A DNA stretch of 64,000 nt from JAGLOK01 sp963677605 (GTDB lineage Bacteria; Bacillota; Clostridia; Christensenellales; UMGS416). Under the pieces are notes generated by a model, which saw nothing but the letters and a program-made list of their open reading frames with translations, was not told the DNA's origin and searched no databases. A program made the position numbers and the translations under genes. Numbering within the stretch: position 1 is the stretch's first letter; every line of letters starts with the position of its first letter. This document shows, piece by piece, positions 26,434-35,276 of this stretch. Location: positions 1,240,001-1,304,000 of the forward strand of contig CAXXDX010000006.1 in the NCBI GenBank assembly GCA_963677605.2, read 5' to 3'.

Positions 26434-27330
26434 ATGTATTTATTCGACAGGGATATATCAAATTGGGTGAAGTGGGGAGAAGTATATCAGGATATTGATG
26501 CGTTTTCTTTGCTTATTAAGCATATCTTCAAAGTGGAAGGTCTTCCGCTTATGGATGTCAAAAACACTACACCCGGCACGAATGCAGTATTTGACTGCGG
26601 AAGATATATAGTAAAAATATATGCACCTCCGGAAACGGGTATATCCGGAAGCGAGTACAGAAGCGAGCTTGAAGCTTTGCGCCGGGCATCGATGCAAAAC
26701 GTTCCGGCTCCTCACATTTTTGCATGCGGAGTGGTTGTTGATAAATACGACTTTAATTATCTTATTACAGAAAAAATAAGCGGAACCGAAGCAACAAAAA
26801 TCATACTTGGATTAAGCTATGATGAAAAGTTTCAGTTTGTTAAAAAGCTGAACCAGCTTCTTGCCGGTATAAACACAAGAGCGCCGCTTGCACAAGCTGA
26901 ACTAAAAACAAAAGTGCTTCACAACAAAAGATGGGATATTTTCAAAGAACCCGTGAGAGAACAGGTAAAAAAAATAGCCGAAAGCATGAAGTTTATGAAT
27001 ATGGTATATGTTCACGGCGATTTAACCGGAGAAAATATCATTATGAACAAGGACAAAATAACGCTGATTGATTTTAGCGACGCAAGGTCCGCACCTCATT
27101 ATTATGAATATCCGCCGATAGTTTTTGAACTGTTTAACCATGATAAAACGCTCTCCGGTCTCTTTGCTCAGGGCAAAGGAGATTTTGTGGAGGATTTGTT
27201 TCTCGGAACAGTCCTGCATGAGTTTGGCGCAAACTTTGTGAAAGATATTTGTTTAAACCACCTTCATATTAATCCGGAAGATTTAGATGACATCTATCAG
27301 ATAAAAAAACATATACGAACGCTTGGATAA
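26434..27330 (+). CDS. Aminoglycoside phosphotransferase (APH)-family kinase
   Basis: 298 residues of the protein-kinase-like APH family. The catalytic loop is HGDLTGENI (H194, D196), the metal-binding Asp is D213 in LIDFSD, and an ATP-binding Lys is probably in YIVKIY. Family members phosphorylate aminoglycosides, choline, homoserine, fructosamines or unknown small molecules; the substrate cannot be told. It begins 9 bases behind the FTR-rubredoxin gene and ends at a terminator, so it is the third gene of that redox operon. Confidence 0.85.
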   Translation: MYLFDRDISNWVKWGEVYQDIDAFSLLIKHIFKVEGLPLMDVKNTTPGTNAVFDCGRYIVKIYAPPETGISGSEYRSELEALRRASMQNVPAPHIFACGVVVDKYDFNYLITEKISGTEATKIILGLSYDEKFQFVKKLNQLLAGINTRAPLAQAELKTKVLHNKRWDIFKEPVREQVKKIAESMKFMNMVYVHGDLTGENIIMNKDKITLIDFSDARSAPHYYEYPPIVFELFNHDKTLSGLFAQGKGDFVEDLFLGTVLHEFGANFVKDICLNHLHINPEDLDDIYQIKKHIRTLG

Positions 27331-27331
27331 A

Positions 27332-27355
27332 AAAAGAAGCCGTCAGGCTTCTTTT
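27332..27355. terminator. Bidirectional terminator
   Basis: A perfect 10-bp stem AAAAGAAGCC/GGCTTCTTTT with loop GTCA between convergent genes. The minus-strand gene's last codons overlap the hairpin. Confidence 0.85.
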
Positions 27356-28617
27356 AAACTTTCAGATTCTTTCATTTTCTTAGCTTTATAAAAATACACA
27401 CTCAGCGGCCACCACAGTATCGCAAATATCGGGTAAATCGCCCAGATAACATTCGGACTGCTTATGTAGTTTGCAGTTGTAAAAAATATCATTGATACAC
27501 CCGTTACCCACACGGAATATATAAAGGGCTTTTTCCTGTTTGCATAATAAAGGCTTATGACTGCCACAATCTCGGGATATAGGAGATATAACGACCAGAA
27601 ATACTGCGGATATATAATAATATTAAGAGCAACATAATATGCGGCAAAAACCATAAGGCTTAAAAGCAAAAACCATATACGGTGAATATGCTTTTTAAGC
27701 GCAATGCAGACAGGCCACCAAACTGCTGGAAGTATAATGTACAGATGCCACGGATGAAATCCGGGAGTCATAATATAGTATATCGCTGAGTGATATGCGA
27801 TAATGACTGCCGCACCTATTACGGCAAACCATGTGGATGCCGCCTTTTTCCCCAGAAGCATTACAGCCGGCCACCAAAGAAAATAAAACACAGTGTACTG
27901 AAACCAAAGATACTCAGGCGTATTCAGAATGTTTATCAGCGCCAGCCATGCTATTGTTGCCGCCGTCATTGCTATGCTGTATAGTTTTATGCGATTTTTG
28001 TTTTTTTTTAGCATAAACATTGACATAGGCCACCACAAAGCTGCATATGCGGGATAATAAAACCATATATATTGAGGCGATGCAATGTAATTTACCAACG
28101 CTAAAAATGCGATAAGAAATAAACTTGCAACAACCGAAAACAGCTTATATTTTTTTGCACTGCACATGATATAGCTCAAAGGCCACCACAAAACCGCAAA
28201 CGACGGATATATAAACCATATTACATTTGGCGATGATACAAGATTTACAACCAGAAAGAAGATACATGTATACAGCGACGCAACTACAGAGAATGCCTTA
28301 TTCTTCCCTTCTGCAGGAAGATACATTGCAAGCGGCCACCACCATACAAGAAATGTTGGATATATAAACCAAAGATAAGCCGGCGATGTAATAAAATTCA
28401 GCAAGAAGAAAAACACAGTAACAAGTATGCTTGCTGCAACCGAAAATATTCCATACCTTTTATTTGACGCAAAATACATCGACATAGGCCACCACAAAAC
28501 GACGAACGTCGGATATATAAACCATGGGTGTGACCATGATGTAAAGAAATTTACTGCAAACAAAAACGCAATAATCAAAAGCGAAGATGTTACGGAAAAC
28601 ATAAATGAGCGTTTCAT
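27343..28617 (-). CDS. Membrane protein made of eight 2-helix repeats
   Basis: 424 residues, almost entirely hydrophobic. The same unit of about 47 residues returns eight times: a basic turn, a helix starting F-S-V-x-A-S, then N-x-x-x-S-P, then a second helix with WFIYPxFxxLWWPLxMY. Repeats 1-5 and 8 keep the LWWP core; 6 has VWWP and 7 has lost it. About 16 membrane helices are expected. The gene before it holds one copy of the same unit behind a HAAS domain, which suggests that this gene grew by repeat amplification. It lies 4 bases behind that gene and ends in a terminator hairpin. No known transporter motif; function unknown. Confidence 0.85.
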   Translation of the reverse strand: MKRSFMFSVTSSLLIIAFLFAVNFFTSWSHPWFIYPTFVVLWWPMSMYFASNKRYGIFSVAASILVTVFFFLLNFITSPAYLWFIYPTFLVWWWPLAMYLPAEGKNKAFSVVASLYTCIFFLVVNLVSSPNVIWFIYPSFAVLWWPLSYIMCSAKKYKLFSVVASLFLIAFLALVNYIASPQYIWFYYPAYAALWWPMSMFMLKKNKNRIKLYSIAMTAATIAWLALINILNTPEYLWFQYTVFYFLWWPAVMLLGKKAASTWFAVIGAAVIIAYHSAIYYIMTPGFHPWHLYIILPAVWWPVCIALKKHIHRIWFLLLSLMVFAAYYVALNIIIYPQYFWSLYLLYPEIVAVISLYYANRKKPFIYSVWVTGVSMIFFTTANYISSPNVIWAIYPIFAILWWPLSVYFYKAKKMKESESLKEA

Positions 28618-28621
28618 TTTA

Positions 28622-29044
28622 TCACTTCTTTCTGTGATTCAGCCACACAAAAAACATAGCAAGCGGCCACCAGAGGACTGCAAACGTAGGGATTACAAAC
28701 CATATTACTTCAGGATAGAAATATAGATTTATAAAAGCCAAAAGGCCGATAATAAGAAGGCTTCCCCATACTGAAAACAAAAGATTGTTCAGGTGGTTCG
28801 TCTTTCTTTTTTCCTTTCCGGGTTTTACTCCTGATGCTTTCATGAGATCGGCTTTTATTTCATCAATATCACCAAAGTCGACTATAGCTTTATTAACGGC
28901 ATCCTCTTCGGCTTTTCCGGAATCTACAAGGTCTTGAACCTTCTCTTCCAGATTAAGAATAATTTCCTGTTTGATATTCTCTTTTTCCTGACTTTCCGGA
29001 ATACCTTTAAACAGCCCTTCTACATAATCTTTTATGGTCATCAT
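28622..29044 (-). CDS. HAAS-domain (DUF1700-like) protein with one 2-helix repeat
   Basis: 140 residues. Residues 1-70 are the helical HAAS/permease-prefix domain usually found beside PadR regulators (EEKVQDLVDSGKAEEDAVNKAI). The rest is a two-helix unit ending in IWFVIPTFAVLWWPLAMFF, the same unit that is repeated eight times in the next gene. Its start overlaps the PadR stop (ATGATGA). In related systems the HAAS protein and its partners form an envelope-stress module under PadR control. Confidence 0.88.
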   Translation of the reverse strand: MMTIKDYVEGLFKGIPESQEKENIKQEIILNLEEKVQDLVDSGKAEEDAVNKAIVDFGDIDEIKADLMKASGVKPGKEKRKTNHLNNLLFSVWGSLLIIGLLAFINLYFYPEVIWFVIPTFAVLWWPLAMFFVWLNHRKK

Positions 29045-29370
29045 TTATCTGCCTCCATGAATAAATTTATAATCTCTTTTGTCTCTTGCCATTCTTCTGC
29101 TTTCTCTCCGAAATATTCCCTTCCTAAAGCAGTTACCTTATAGTACTTTCTTTTTCTGCCGTGGGTTATCTGCCCGCTGTAGGATACTATATACTCATTT
29201 CGTTCAAGTCTCTGAAAGACTGCGTATAGCGTTGCTTCTTTAATTTCGAACTGATTGTTTGTCCTTTTAGTAATTTCCTTTGATATCTCATATCCGTATC
29301 GGTCTTTTTCAATAATCAATTTTAAAATAATAGCATCAAGATGACCGCGGATAGTATCAGAACTCAGCAT
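29041..29370 (-). CDS. PadR-family transcriptional regulator
   Basis: 109 residues from the ATG at 29370, which has CGGAGG 8 bases upstream; a longer frame to 29415 lacks such a site. A winged helix (GHLDAIILKLIIEKDRYGYEI and LYAVFQRLERNEYI) is followed by a short dimerisation helix. First gene of a three-gene operon with the HAAS protein and the repeat membrane protein, which it likely represses together with itself. A consensus promoter lies at 29422-29450. Confidence 0.93.
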   Translation of the reverse strand: MLSSDTIRGHLDAIILKLIIEKDRYGYEISKEITKRTNNQFEIKEATLYAVFQRLERNEYIVSYSGQITHGRKRKYYKVTALGREYFGEKAEEWQETKEIINLFMEADK

Positions 29371-29421
29371 ACTTTTACCTCCGAATTGATAGAGACATGC
29401 ATTACTCTGTCTCATAGGGTA

Positions 29422-29450
29422 ATTATAGTCGTGTGGTTAAGTTATGTCAA
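29422..29450 (-). promoter_or_regulatory. Consensus promoter of the PadR operon
   Basis: Perfect TTGACA (29445-29450), 17 bases, perfect TATAAT (29422-29427), about 50 bases ahead of padR. Such a strong promoter fits a repressed operon. Confidence 0.85.
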
Positions 29451-29550
29451 GGCAATAAATAAATTTTAATATAAACAAAAACGGTAACGCCTTTATATTG
29501 TATATATATGCCTATTATGATATTCTTCATTAATACGGCAAGGAGAAAAA

Positions 29551-30891
29551 ATGAAACAAAGGGATTTATTGCATGGAAGCATAACAAAGCATATATTAAG
29601 GCTTGCGCTGCCTTCTATAGCCGGCATGTTTTCAATAACTATATTTAACCTGACGGATACATACTTCGTTTCACAGCTGGGCACAAATGCGCTGGCGGCT
29701 ATGGGCTTTACATTCCCAGTTGTAATGATTGTGGGAGCTATGGCCTCAGGAATAAGCATGGGCGCAGCGTCTCTTTTGTCCCGCGCAAAAGGCGCAAAGG
29801 ACTTTCACCTGATGCAGCGCATCGCAACAGACGGCATTTTGCTTTCTTTGATTTTCGTAGCCTTTGTAAGCGTAATCGGAATGTTTACTATGGATCCTGT
29901 TTTTAAAGCTCTCGGAGCAGATGAAATCACGCTGCCTTTGGTAAAACAATATATGAGCGTATGGTATATCTTCGTTGTTGTAGCCGTAACTCCTCCTGTT
30001 TGTGACTCAGCAATGAGAGCAAGCGGAGACATGATGCGCCCGTTTATCGTAATGATAATAATAGCTGTTATGAATATTGTCCTTGATCCGCTGCTGATAC
30101 ATGGCTACTGGATTTTCCCGAAACTCGGCATAAAAGGCGCAGCAATAGCAACTATTGTCTCCAGAGCCTGCGGAATGATTGCCACGCTTTCTTTTGCGCA
30201 CTTTCATCATAAACTTATATCATTTAAATACGAAAACATAAAAGAGCTTTTTTCATCATGGAAAGGTATTTTAAAAATAGGCGTGCCCTCCATTTCAGTT
30301 CAGCTGATGCCTCAGGTTTTAAGAACTGTCTTTACAGCGCTTGTGTCCTCCGTTGCCGGAGCTTCCGCAATTGCTGCGATTGCAATAGGCCAGAGACTTG
30401 AAAGCTTCATTACATTGATAATAAACGGAATAGGCTTGGCCCTTGTGCCCATTGTTGGACAAAACTGGGGAGCAGGACAGTATGACAGAGTTTATGAAGC
30501 AAGAAAAAAAGCTATAACATTCGCACCGGTTTACTGCCTTGCGGTTTTCATTCTGTCTCTGTTTTTGGCAAAACCTGCTGCTTCAATTTTTACTGACAAT
30601 GCGGAAGTTATAACATACAGTGCGTACTATCTGTGGATAATGATTTTCGGCTTAATAGGATTGACCATCGCAAACTGGCTGAGCAGAATGTTTACTACGA
30701 TAGGCCGTCCGTTATGGTCAGTTATTATAAACATTGCAGGTACTATGCTAATAATTGTGCCGCTTGCATATCTGGGCAGAGCCATTATGGGATATATAGG
30801 GATACTTTCGGGTGTTGCGCTTGGACAGATATTGGTTGGATTAGGATCAATGCATCTTGCAAAGCACAAAATGGAGCTTGAAATAGCTTAG
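29551..30891 (+). CDS. MATE-family efflux transporter
   Basis: 446 residues with about 12 membrane helices in two similar halves. The start (HGSITKHILRLALPSIAGMF) and the repeated phrase ending in IGIKGAAIAT / GQNWGAGQ are typical of DinF/NorM-like MATE exporters, which expel drugs or metabolites in exchange for Na+ or H+. AAGGAG precedes the ATG. It stands alone, divergent from the PadR operon and convergent with the dehydrogenase gene, from whose end it is only 3 bases away. Confidence 0.93.
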   Translation: MKQRDLLHGSITKHILRLALPSIAGMFSITIFNLTDTYFVSQLGTNALAAMGFTFPVVMIVGAMASGISMGAASLLSRAKGAKDFHLMQRIATDGILLSLIFVAFVSVIGMFTMDPVFKALGADEITLPLVKQYMSVWYIFVVVAVTPPVCDSAMRASGDMMRPFIVMIIIAVMNIVLDPLLIHGYWIFPKLGIKGAAIATIVSRACGMIATLSFAHFHHKLISFKYENIKELFSSWKGILKIGVPSISVQLMPQVLRTVFTALVSSVAGASAIAAIAIGQRLESFITLIINGIGLALVPIVGQNWGAGQYDRVYEARKKAITFAPVYCLAVFILSLFLAKPAASIFTDNAEVITYSAYYLWIMIFGLIGLTIANWLSRMFTTIGRPLWSVIINIAGTMLIIVPLAYLGRAIMGYIGILSGVALGQILVGLGSMHLAKHKMELEIA

Positions 30892-30894
30892 TTT

Positions 30895-32049
30895 TTATAA
30901 AAGCCTTACTTTTCTTACAGCATCCATCTGCGATATTTTCGCTGCAATGCTTTCATTTATTCCATGAACATCCATAAGCATCGCGCCGCGTCCGTTCTTT
31001 ACAACGCTGTTTAAGCTTATTACTTCAACACCGCCTTCAGACAGAAGCTTTTCAATGTGATACGAACAGTCTTTGCTGTCTTCAAAAAGAACACTGAGTC
31101 GAGTTTCCTGCTTTTGTCCCATATCTATATCAGGATAATTTACTGAGTTTTTTATATTGCCGTTAATTACATAGTCTTTAATCTGGGTTACTGCCATTTC
31201 CGCACAGTTGTCCGTCGCTTCTTTTGTGGATGCTCCCATGTGAGGCAGACAAATTGTATTTTTCATGCTTAATACTCTTTGAGTGGTAAAATCGGTTACA
31301 TATTTTCGTAATATGTCAGAATTCAGAGCCTCTTCGAGTGCGTCCTCGTCAACAAGCCCAGCACGCGAGAAATTAAGCAATACGCTGCCTTTTCTCATCA
31401 TCGAAAAGAAATCTCTGTTTATCATCTTTTCAGTATCACTGTTAAGAGGAAGCGCGAGAAGAATATAATCAGCATCTTCAACGGTCGACAAAGCCGACTC
31501 TTCAGGCTCAAGATAAATCTTAAGCTTTTTAGGCTTTTTGCCTTTTGCAAACGAAGGCGAATAACAGCTTATTTCCATTCCCATGGCATTAAGAGTGTTT
31601 GCAAGGATGCTGCCTATTTCGCCCATTCCGATTATCGCAGCCTTCTTACCAAGAAGTTCGCTGCCGTTAAACTGTGATTTGCCTTTTTCGATTTTAGAAG
31701 CAATCTCTTCTTCTCCGTTTAGAGTTTTAACCCAGTTAATGCCGGAAACAACATCTCTTGAGGCCATGAGCATTCCTAAAAGCATAAGCTCTTTTACTGC
31801 ATTGGCATTGGCTCCCGGTGTGTTAAATACGACCACGCCCTCGCTTGCGCATCTATCTTTTGGAATGTTGTTTGTCCCGGCACCGGCACGAGCAATCGCC
31901 AGAAGATTATGAGTATCAATATCATGCATCTTGGCGCTTCTTACAATAGCCAAGTCTGCATGCGATATATCATCGCATTCGCTGAAATCCGAACCAAATA
32001 GTCCAATTCCTTTTTCTGAAATGTTGTTAAGCAGAAAATATTTATACAT
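30895..32049 (-). CDS. serA: Phosphoglycerate dehydrogenase, short form with ACT domain
   Basis: 384 residues from the ATG at 32049 with GGAGG 6 bases upstream; the frame start at 32061 would contain the ribosome site. The NAD-binding GMGEIGSILANTLNAMGM, RAGAGTNNIP and the substrate-site phrases NFSRAGLVDEDAL and LPHMGASTKEA identify the D-2-hydroxyacid dehydrogenase family. The last 80 residues look like an ACT domain, the serine sensor of this enzyme. It oxidises 3-phosphoglycerate in serine synthesis. It lies 23 bases behind the MarR gene and so is probably the last gene of the amino-acid importer operon. Confidence 0.88.
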   Translation of the reverse strand: MYKYFLLNNISEKGIGLFGSDFSECDDISHADLAIVRSAKMHDIDTHNLLAIARAGAGTNNIPKDRCASEGVVVFNTPGANANAVKELMLLGMLMASRDVVSGINWVKTLNGEEEIASKIEKGKSQFNGSELLGKKAAIIGMGEIGSILANTLNAMGMEISCYSPSFAKGKKPKKLKIYLEPEESALSTVEDADYILLALPLNSDTEKMINRDFFSMMRKGSVLLNFSRAGLVDEDALEEALNSDILRKYVTDFTTQRVLSMKNTICLPHMGASTKEATDNCAEMAVTQIKDYVINGNIKNSVNYPDIDMGQKQETRLSVLFEDSKDCSYHIEKLLSEGGVEVISLNSVVKNGRGAMLMDVHGINESIAAKISQMDAVRKVRLL

Positions 32050-32072
32050 AAGAGCCTCCATGTGGAGTTATC

Positions 32073-32519
32073 CTATTCAATGTTAGTAAAATTGCTTTTA
32101 ATTTTCAACAAGACCTTTATAAATATCTCTTTTTCATCATCTGAAATATTTTTCCAAAGTATTTCATTCATATTGCTTGATATATTAACTAAATTGGTTT
32201 CAATGTCCAAACCTTTATCTGTCAGCCCAACTTTCTTTGATCGCATGTCATCCGGATTTGGAATATACTCAACCATTCCCCTTTTTATCAGCTTTGAAAC
32301 AAGAGCTGTAACAGTCGATCTGTCTTTTGTTATCGCATTTGAAAGCTCCGTCATCGTCATCTCGCCGTTAACAATCAAATTATATAAAATTTCGCCGTGG
32401 GAAGGCGCGACTTTTTCACATCCTATCCTTTTAAGCTCATCGTTTAAATATTTAATTATCAATATCCTTGTGTCACCTATGGTTCTGGGTATTTTGTCCA
32501 AATAGTCTAAATACATCAC
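32073..32519 (-). CDS. MarR-family transcriptional regulator
   Basis: 148 residues starting at GTG 32519 (GAGGAG 6 bases ahead) or the ATG directly after it. The winged helix is plain: GEMTMTELSNAITKDRSTVTALVSKLIKRGMVEYIPNPDDMRSK, with the DxRSK wing of MarR. It lies 11 bases behind the importer ATPase and ahead of serA, so it probably controls the whole operon. Ligand unknown. Confidence 0.92.
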   Translation of the reverse strand: MMYLDYLDKIPRTIGDTRILIIKYLNDELKRIGCEKVAPSHGEILYNLIVNGEMTMTELSNAITKDRSTVTALVSKLIKRGMVEYIPNPDDMRSKKVGLTDKGLDIETNLVNISSNMNEILWKNISDDEKEIFIKVLLKIKSNFTNIE

Positions 32520-32530
32520 GATTCACTCCT

Positions 32531-33253
32531 CTAATTATGAAAACCCACTTTGTCCATAAAATCTATCAGTTTTTGAGTTGCTGGATTTTTAAGCTCCTCA
32601 ATATCACCATGTTCAATAATCTCGCCTTCATCCATAAATATAAAGTACTCGGCAAACGACTGAACAAAACCTATTTCATGCGTGACAAATATAAAATCTT
32701 TGCCAATGTTTTTAAGTTCTTTTATAGCCTCCAGCACTTCATGAGTTAAAATCGGATCAAGTGAAGCCGTGGGTTCATCCAGCAAAATTATATCCGGATC
32801 GGTGGAAAAAGCTCTTGCTATAGATGCTCTTTGCGCCTGTCCACCGGATACATTCTTGGGAAGCTTATCTTTCTGCTCGATAAGATGAAGCATGCCAAGC
32901 AGTCTGTCCGCTTTTTCTTTAGCGGCTTCTTTTGAATATCCGCGAGTTTTTTCCAAAATCAAAGTAATGTTTTTTTCCAGAGTAAGATGAGGAAAAAGAT
33001 TATGTTTTTGAAAAACATAGCCAATATGTTTTTGATATTCGCTCTTTATCTCTTCGCTTATTTCAAAATTATTTATTTTAATCTGCCCGCTCTCGGGAAA
33101 CTCTATTCCGGCAATTAGCCTTAATAGGGTGGATTTCCCGCATCCGCTGGCACCAATTACGGCAATCGACTTATAGCCATCAAGCTTTATGCTCAAGTTC
33201 TTGAGGATAAGTTTATCATAAGACATGTGCAGATTTTTCAGTTCAAAATTCAT
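32531..33253 (-). CDS. Amino-acid ABC importer ATPase (GlnQ type)
   Basis: 240 residues from the ATG at 33253, which overlaps the permease stop as ATGA. Walker A GASGCGKST, the Q-loop in YVFQKHNLFPHLTL, signature VSGGQAQR, Walker B IILLDEPTASLD and H-loop VTHE are all present. It powers polar amino-acid uptake with the permease and binding protein just upstream. Confidence 0.94.
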   Translation of the reverse strand: MNFELKNLHMSYDKLILKNLSIKLDGYKSIAVIGASGCGKSTLLRLIAGIEFPESGQIKINNFEISEEIKSEYQKHIGYVFQKHNLFPHLTLEKNITLILEKTRGYSKEAAKEKADRLLGMLHLIEQKDKLPKNVSGGQAQRASIARAFSTDPDIILLDEPTASLDPILTHEVLEAIKELKNIGKDFIFVTHEIGFVQSFAEYFIFMDEGEIIEHGDIEELKNPATQKLIDFMDKVGFHN

Positions 33254-33999
33254 GAAGTATATTTCCTTTCCACATATCTGGTAAGCAGTGAAAGCGGAAC
33301 AGTTATTACAAGATATGCACCCCAAAGCACAAGGTAGCCCTCAGTGAACGCAAAAGTTTTTGACTGTATAAGCTTTATGGAATAAAAAATTTCAGTCACC
33401 GCTGTCAGGTATAGCAAGGAAGATCCCTTTATAATATAGGAAAAATTATTCATCAGAGGCGGCATAAGCGGCTTTATTATCTGAGGAACTATTATGTAAC
33501 GGTACCTTTGATATTTTGTGAAACCGTATAAATCCATTGCAATAAACTGATCACGGTCTATTGACGAAATCACGCTTTTATATACATTGGCCATATAAGG
33601 TCCCATATATGCAGTTATAGCCAGTATACCGAGCATATAATCATTATGGCTGTTAAAAGCTGTGCCTATGAAATATGATGTGATAAAAACAAGTACCAAA
33701 AGCGGAGTTCCCATCATGACTTCTATAAATATATTTGCAAAGCTCTTAAAAAAATATACCGGGCTTTTCTGCATTACATAGAGAATAAATCCAAGTATCA
33801 TTCCGAAAACAAGGGACAGCCCGCTTATTATAAGAACATTTTTCATCCCTTCAAAAAGAAGGTCCGAATAATCAAATATTAAACTTATATTGAAATTATT
33901 TGTTGACGCACGCACAACGACAAAAGCAATAAATGCGGCGTATAAAATCAAGGCTGCAACAAACTGTGCAGCCTTGCTGATATTTTTTGTTTTAATCAT
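33250..33999 (-). CDS. Amino-acid ABC importer permease
   Basis: 249 residues from the ATG at 33999, which overlaps the end of the binding-protein gene by 8 bases; the longer frame to 34116 would run through most of that overlap and is rejected. Five or so membrane helices of the HisMQ type, with a loop ALDLYGFTKYQRYRYIIVPQ-like EAA region (MDLYGFTKYQRYRYIIVPQI). A single permease gene implies a homodimer in the membrane. Confidence 0.92.
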   Translation of the reverse strand: MIKTKNISKAAQFVAALILYAAFIAFVVVRASTNNFNISLIFDYSDLLFEGMKNVLIISGLSLVFGMILGFILYVMQKSPVYFFKSFANIFIEVMMGTPLLVLVFITSYFIGTAFNSHNDYMLGILAITAYMGPYMANVYKSVISSIDRDQFIAMDLYGFTKYQRYRYIIVPQIIKPLMPPLMNNFSYIIKGSSLLYLTAVTEIFYSIKLIQSKTFAFTEGYLVLWGAYLVITVPLSLLTRYVERKYTS

Positions 34000-34837
34000 A
34001 GATATAAATATCCATTGTCGTGCCTTCCCCGAAACTTGCGGCAATCTCATCATTGTATTTCTCGCGAATCTTGTCATAAACTCCGCCGTCGTCATCAAGG
34101 CTTTCGATATACTCATTTGCCTTAGCGAGAAGTTCAGCGTTGCCCTCCGTTACCGCCATTCCGATTGGAGACACATCAAACGCGCCCCAAAAAACTCTAG
34201 TTGTGTCGGGGTATGCGTTATTTGCTCCAATAATGACTTCAGGACTCATTATCAGTATATCCGCTCTACCCTGAGAAACTTCAGTAATCGCGCTCGCTTT
34301 ATCAATTGCCTGCTCCACCGTAAATCCTTTTGATTCAGGTATAGATGTAGAAATCTGACCGGCGAGACCTATAAACTTAGTTTCTTCAATCGCCCACACT
34401 TCATCTACAGATGTGTTTTCTGTAATACCGTATTTGTCAGCATATTCGCTGTTTAAAAGCCCAATAATTTTGAAATAAAAATATGGGTTTGAAAAATCCA
34501 CTTTCTTTTCTCTTTCCTCAGTTATTGACATTGATGCTATTGCTATATCGATGTCTCCTGTTTCAAGAGCGGGTATAAGGGTTGAAAAATCCATATTAAC
34601 CACTTCAAGCTCAAGCCCCAGCATGTCTGCAAGCCCCTGAGCCACATCCACAGAAATTCCCGAAGCCTCATTATTATCGTCAAAAGTCTCAAAAGGCGGA
34701 TACTGCAAATCCATTCCCACCTTAAGAACGCCGTTTTCTACTGTCAGACTTGATTCATCGTTACTTTGTGCTCCGCATCCTGCGAAGGAAGCAATCATAA
34801 CAGCCGCTGTCACAAACATTAAAATCTTTTTTACCAT
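33992..34837 (-). CDS. Amino-acid-binding lipoprotein
   Basis: 281 residues with a lipoprotein signal ending FAGC (Cys about 21). The mature part is a type II binding fold of the polar amino-acid family: LKVGMDLQYPPFETFDDNN near the start and ALETGDIDIAIASMSITEER in the first lobe. First gene of the operon importer-MarR-serA, with a good promoter at 34879-34907 and GGAGG before the ATG. Ligand not certain; given serA, serine or a related amino acid is possible. Confidence 0.93.
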   Translation of the reverse strand: MVKKILMFVTAAVMIASFAGCGAQSNDESSLTVENGVLKVGMDLQYPPFETFDDNNEASGISVDVAQGLADMLGLELEVVNMDFSTLIPALETGDIDIAIASMSITEEREKKVDFSNPYFYFKIIGLLNSEYADKYGITENTSVDEVWAIEETKFIGLAGQISTSIPESKGFTVEQAIDKASAITEVSQGRADILIMSPEVIIGANNAYPDTTRVFWGAFDVSPIGMAVTEGNAELLAKANEYIESLDDDGGVYDKIREKYNDEIAASFGEGTTMDIYIYD

Positions 34838-34878
34838 TTCCGGCCTCCTGTATTTATTTTGATGTCCAAGTTAATTTA

Positions 34879-34907
34879 ATAATAGTCCTTTTTTCAATTT
34901 GCGTCAA
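34879..34907 (-). promoter_or_regulatory. Promoter of the amino-acid importer operon
   Basis: TTGACG (34902-34907), 17 bases, TATTAT (34879-34884), about 40 bases ahead of the lipoprotein gene. Confidence 0.7.
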
Positions 34908-35276
34908 TACTCAACAGCTGGGATAAACTATTTTTTAAAGCTCCAAACCAGAGTTTTGTCGCTGGCTTATATTGAGAAATTACATGTAGCCCCCTAATCT
35001 CCGTACGGTATTGTCTTTCATATTTGCCCTGCTTCTTTAATTTATTTTATCCCATTACCTATTATAGCTTATTGATACTAATTATTGCCATTAAAGATAA
35101 TTTTGTACCATTATTCCCCTATTATAGATATTAATGCTATAAGTTGATGTTATTTATCTAATAATTTTAAATTTCACTGAATAATTACACAGTTTTAGGT
35201 TCCATATTGTTTATTTTGACTGTAAAATGATTATATAGGATTTAGTGTGTATTGACAGGTTAAAAAAGATAAGTTT
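34908..35276. other. Intergenic region between divergent operons
   Basis: About 370 A/T-rich bases without a convincing gene. They should hold the promoter of the subtilase-SpoIID gene; TTGACT at 35216 and TTGACA at 35253 are candidate -35 boxes, but neither has a good -10 at proper distance. No riboswitch or T-box motif was recognised on either strand. Confidence 0.4.

Noticed and set aside
27343..28617. Assembly artefact as cause of the eight repeats
   Set aside because: The units differ clearly in sequence, and two of them are degenerate, so they are old copies and not collapsed or duplicated reads.
32062..32505. 147-codon plus-strand frame
   Set aside because: It is fully antisense to the MarR gene, which has clear family motifs.
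34908..35276. Riboswitch or T-box in the long divergent intergenic region
   Set aside because: No T-box core, SAM, purine, glycine or c-di-GMP landmark could be found on either strand by eye.
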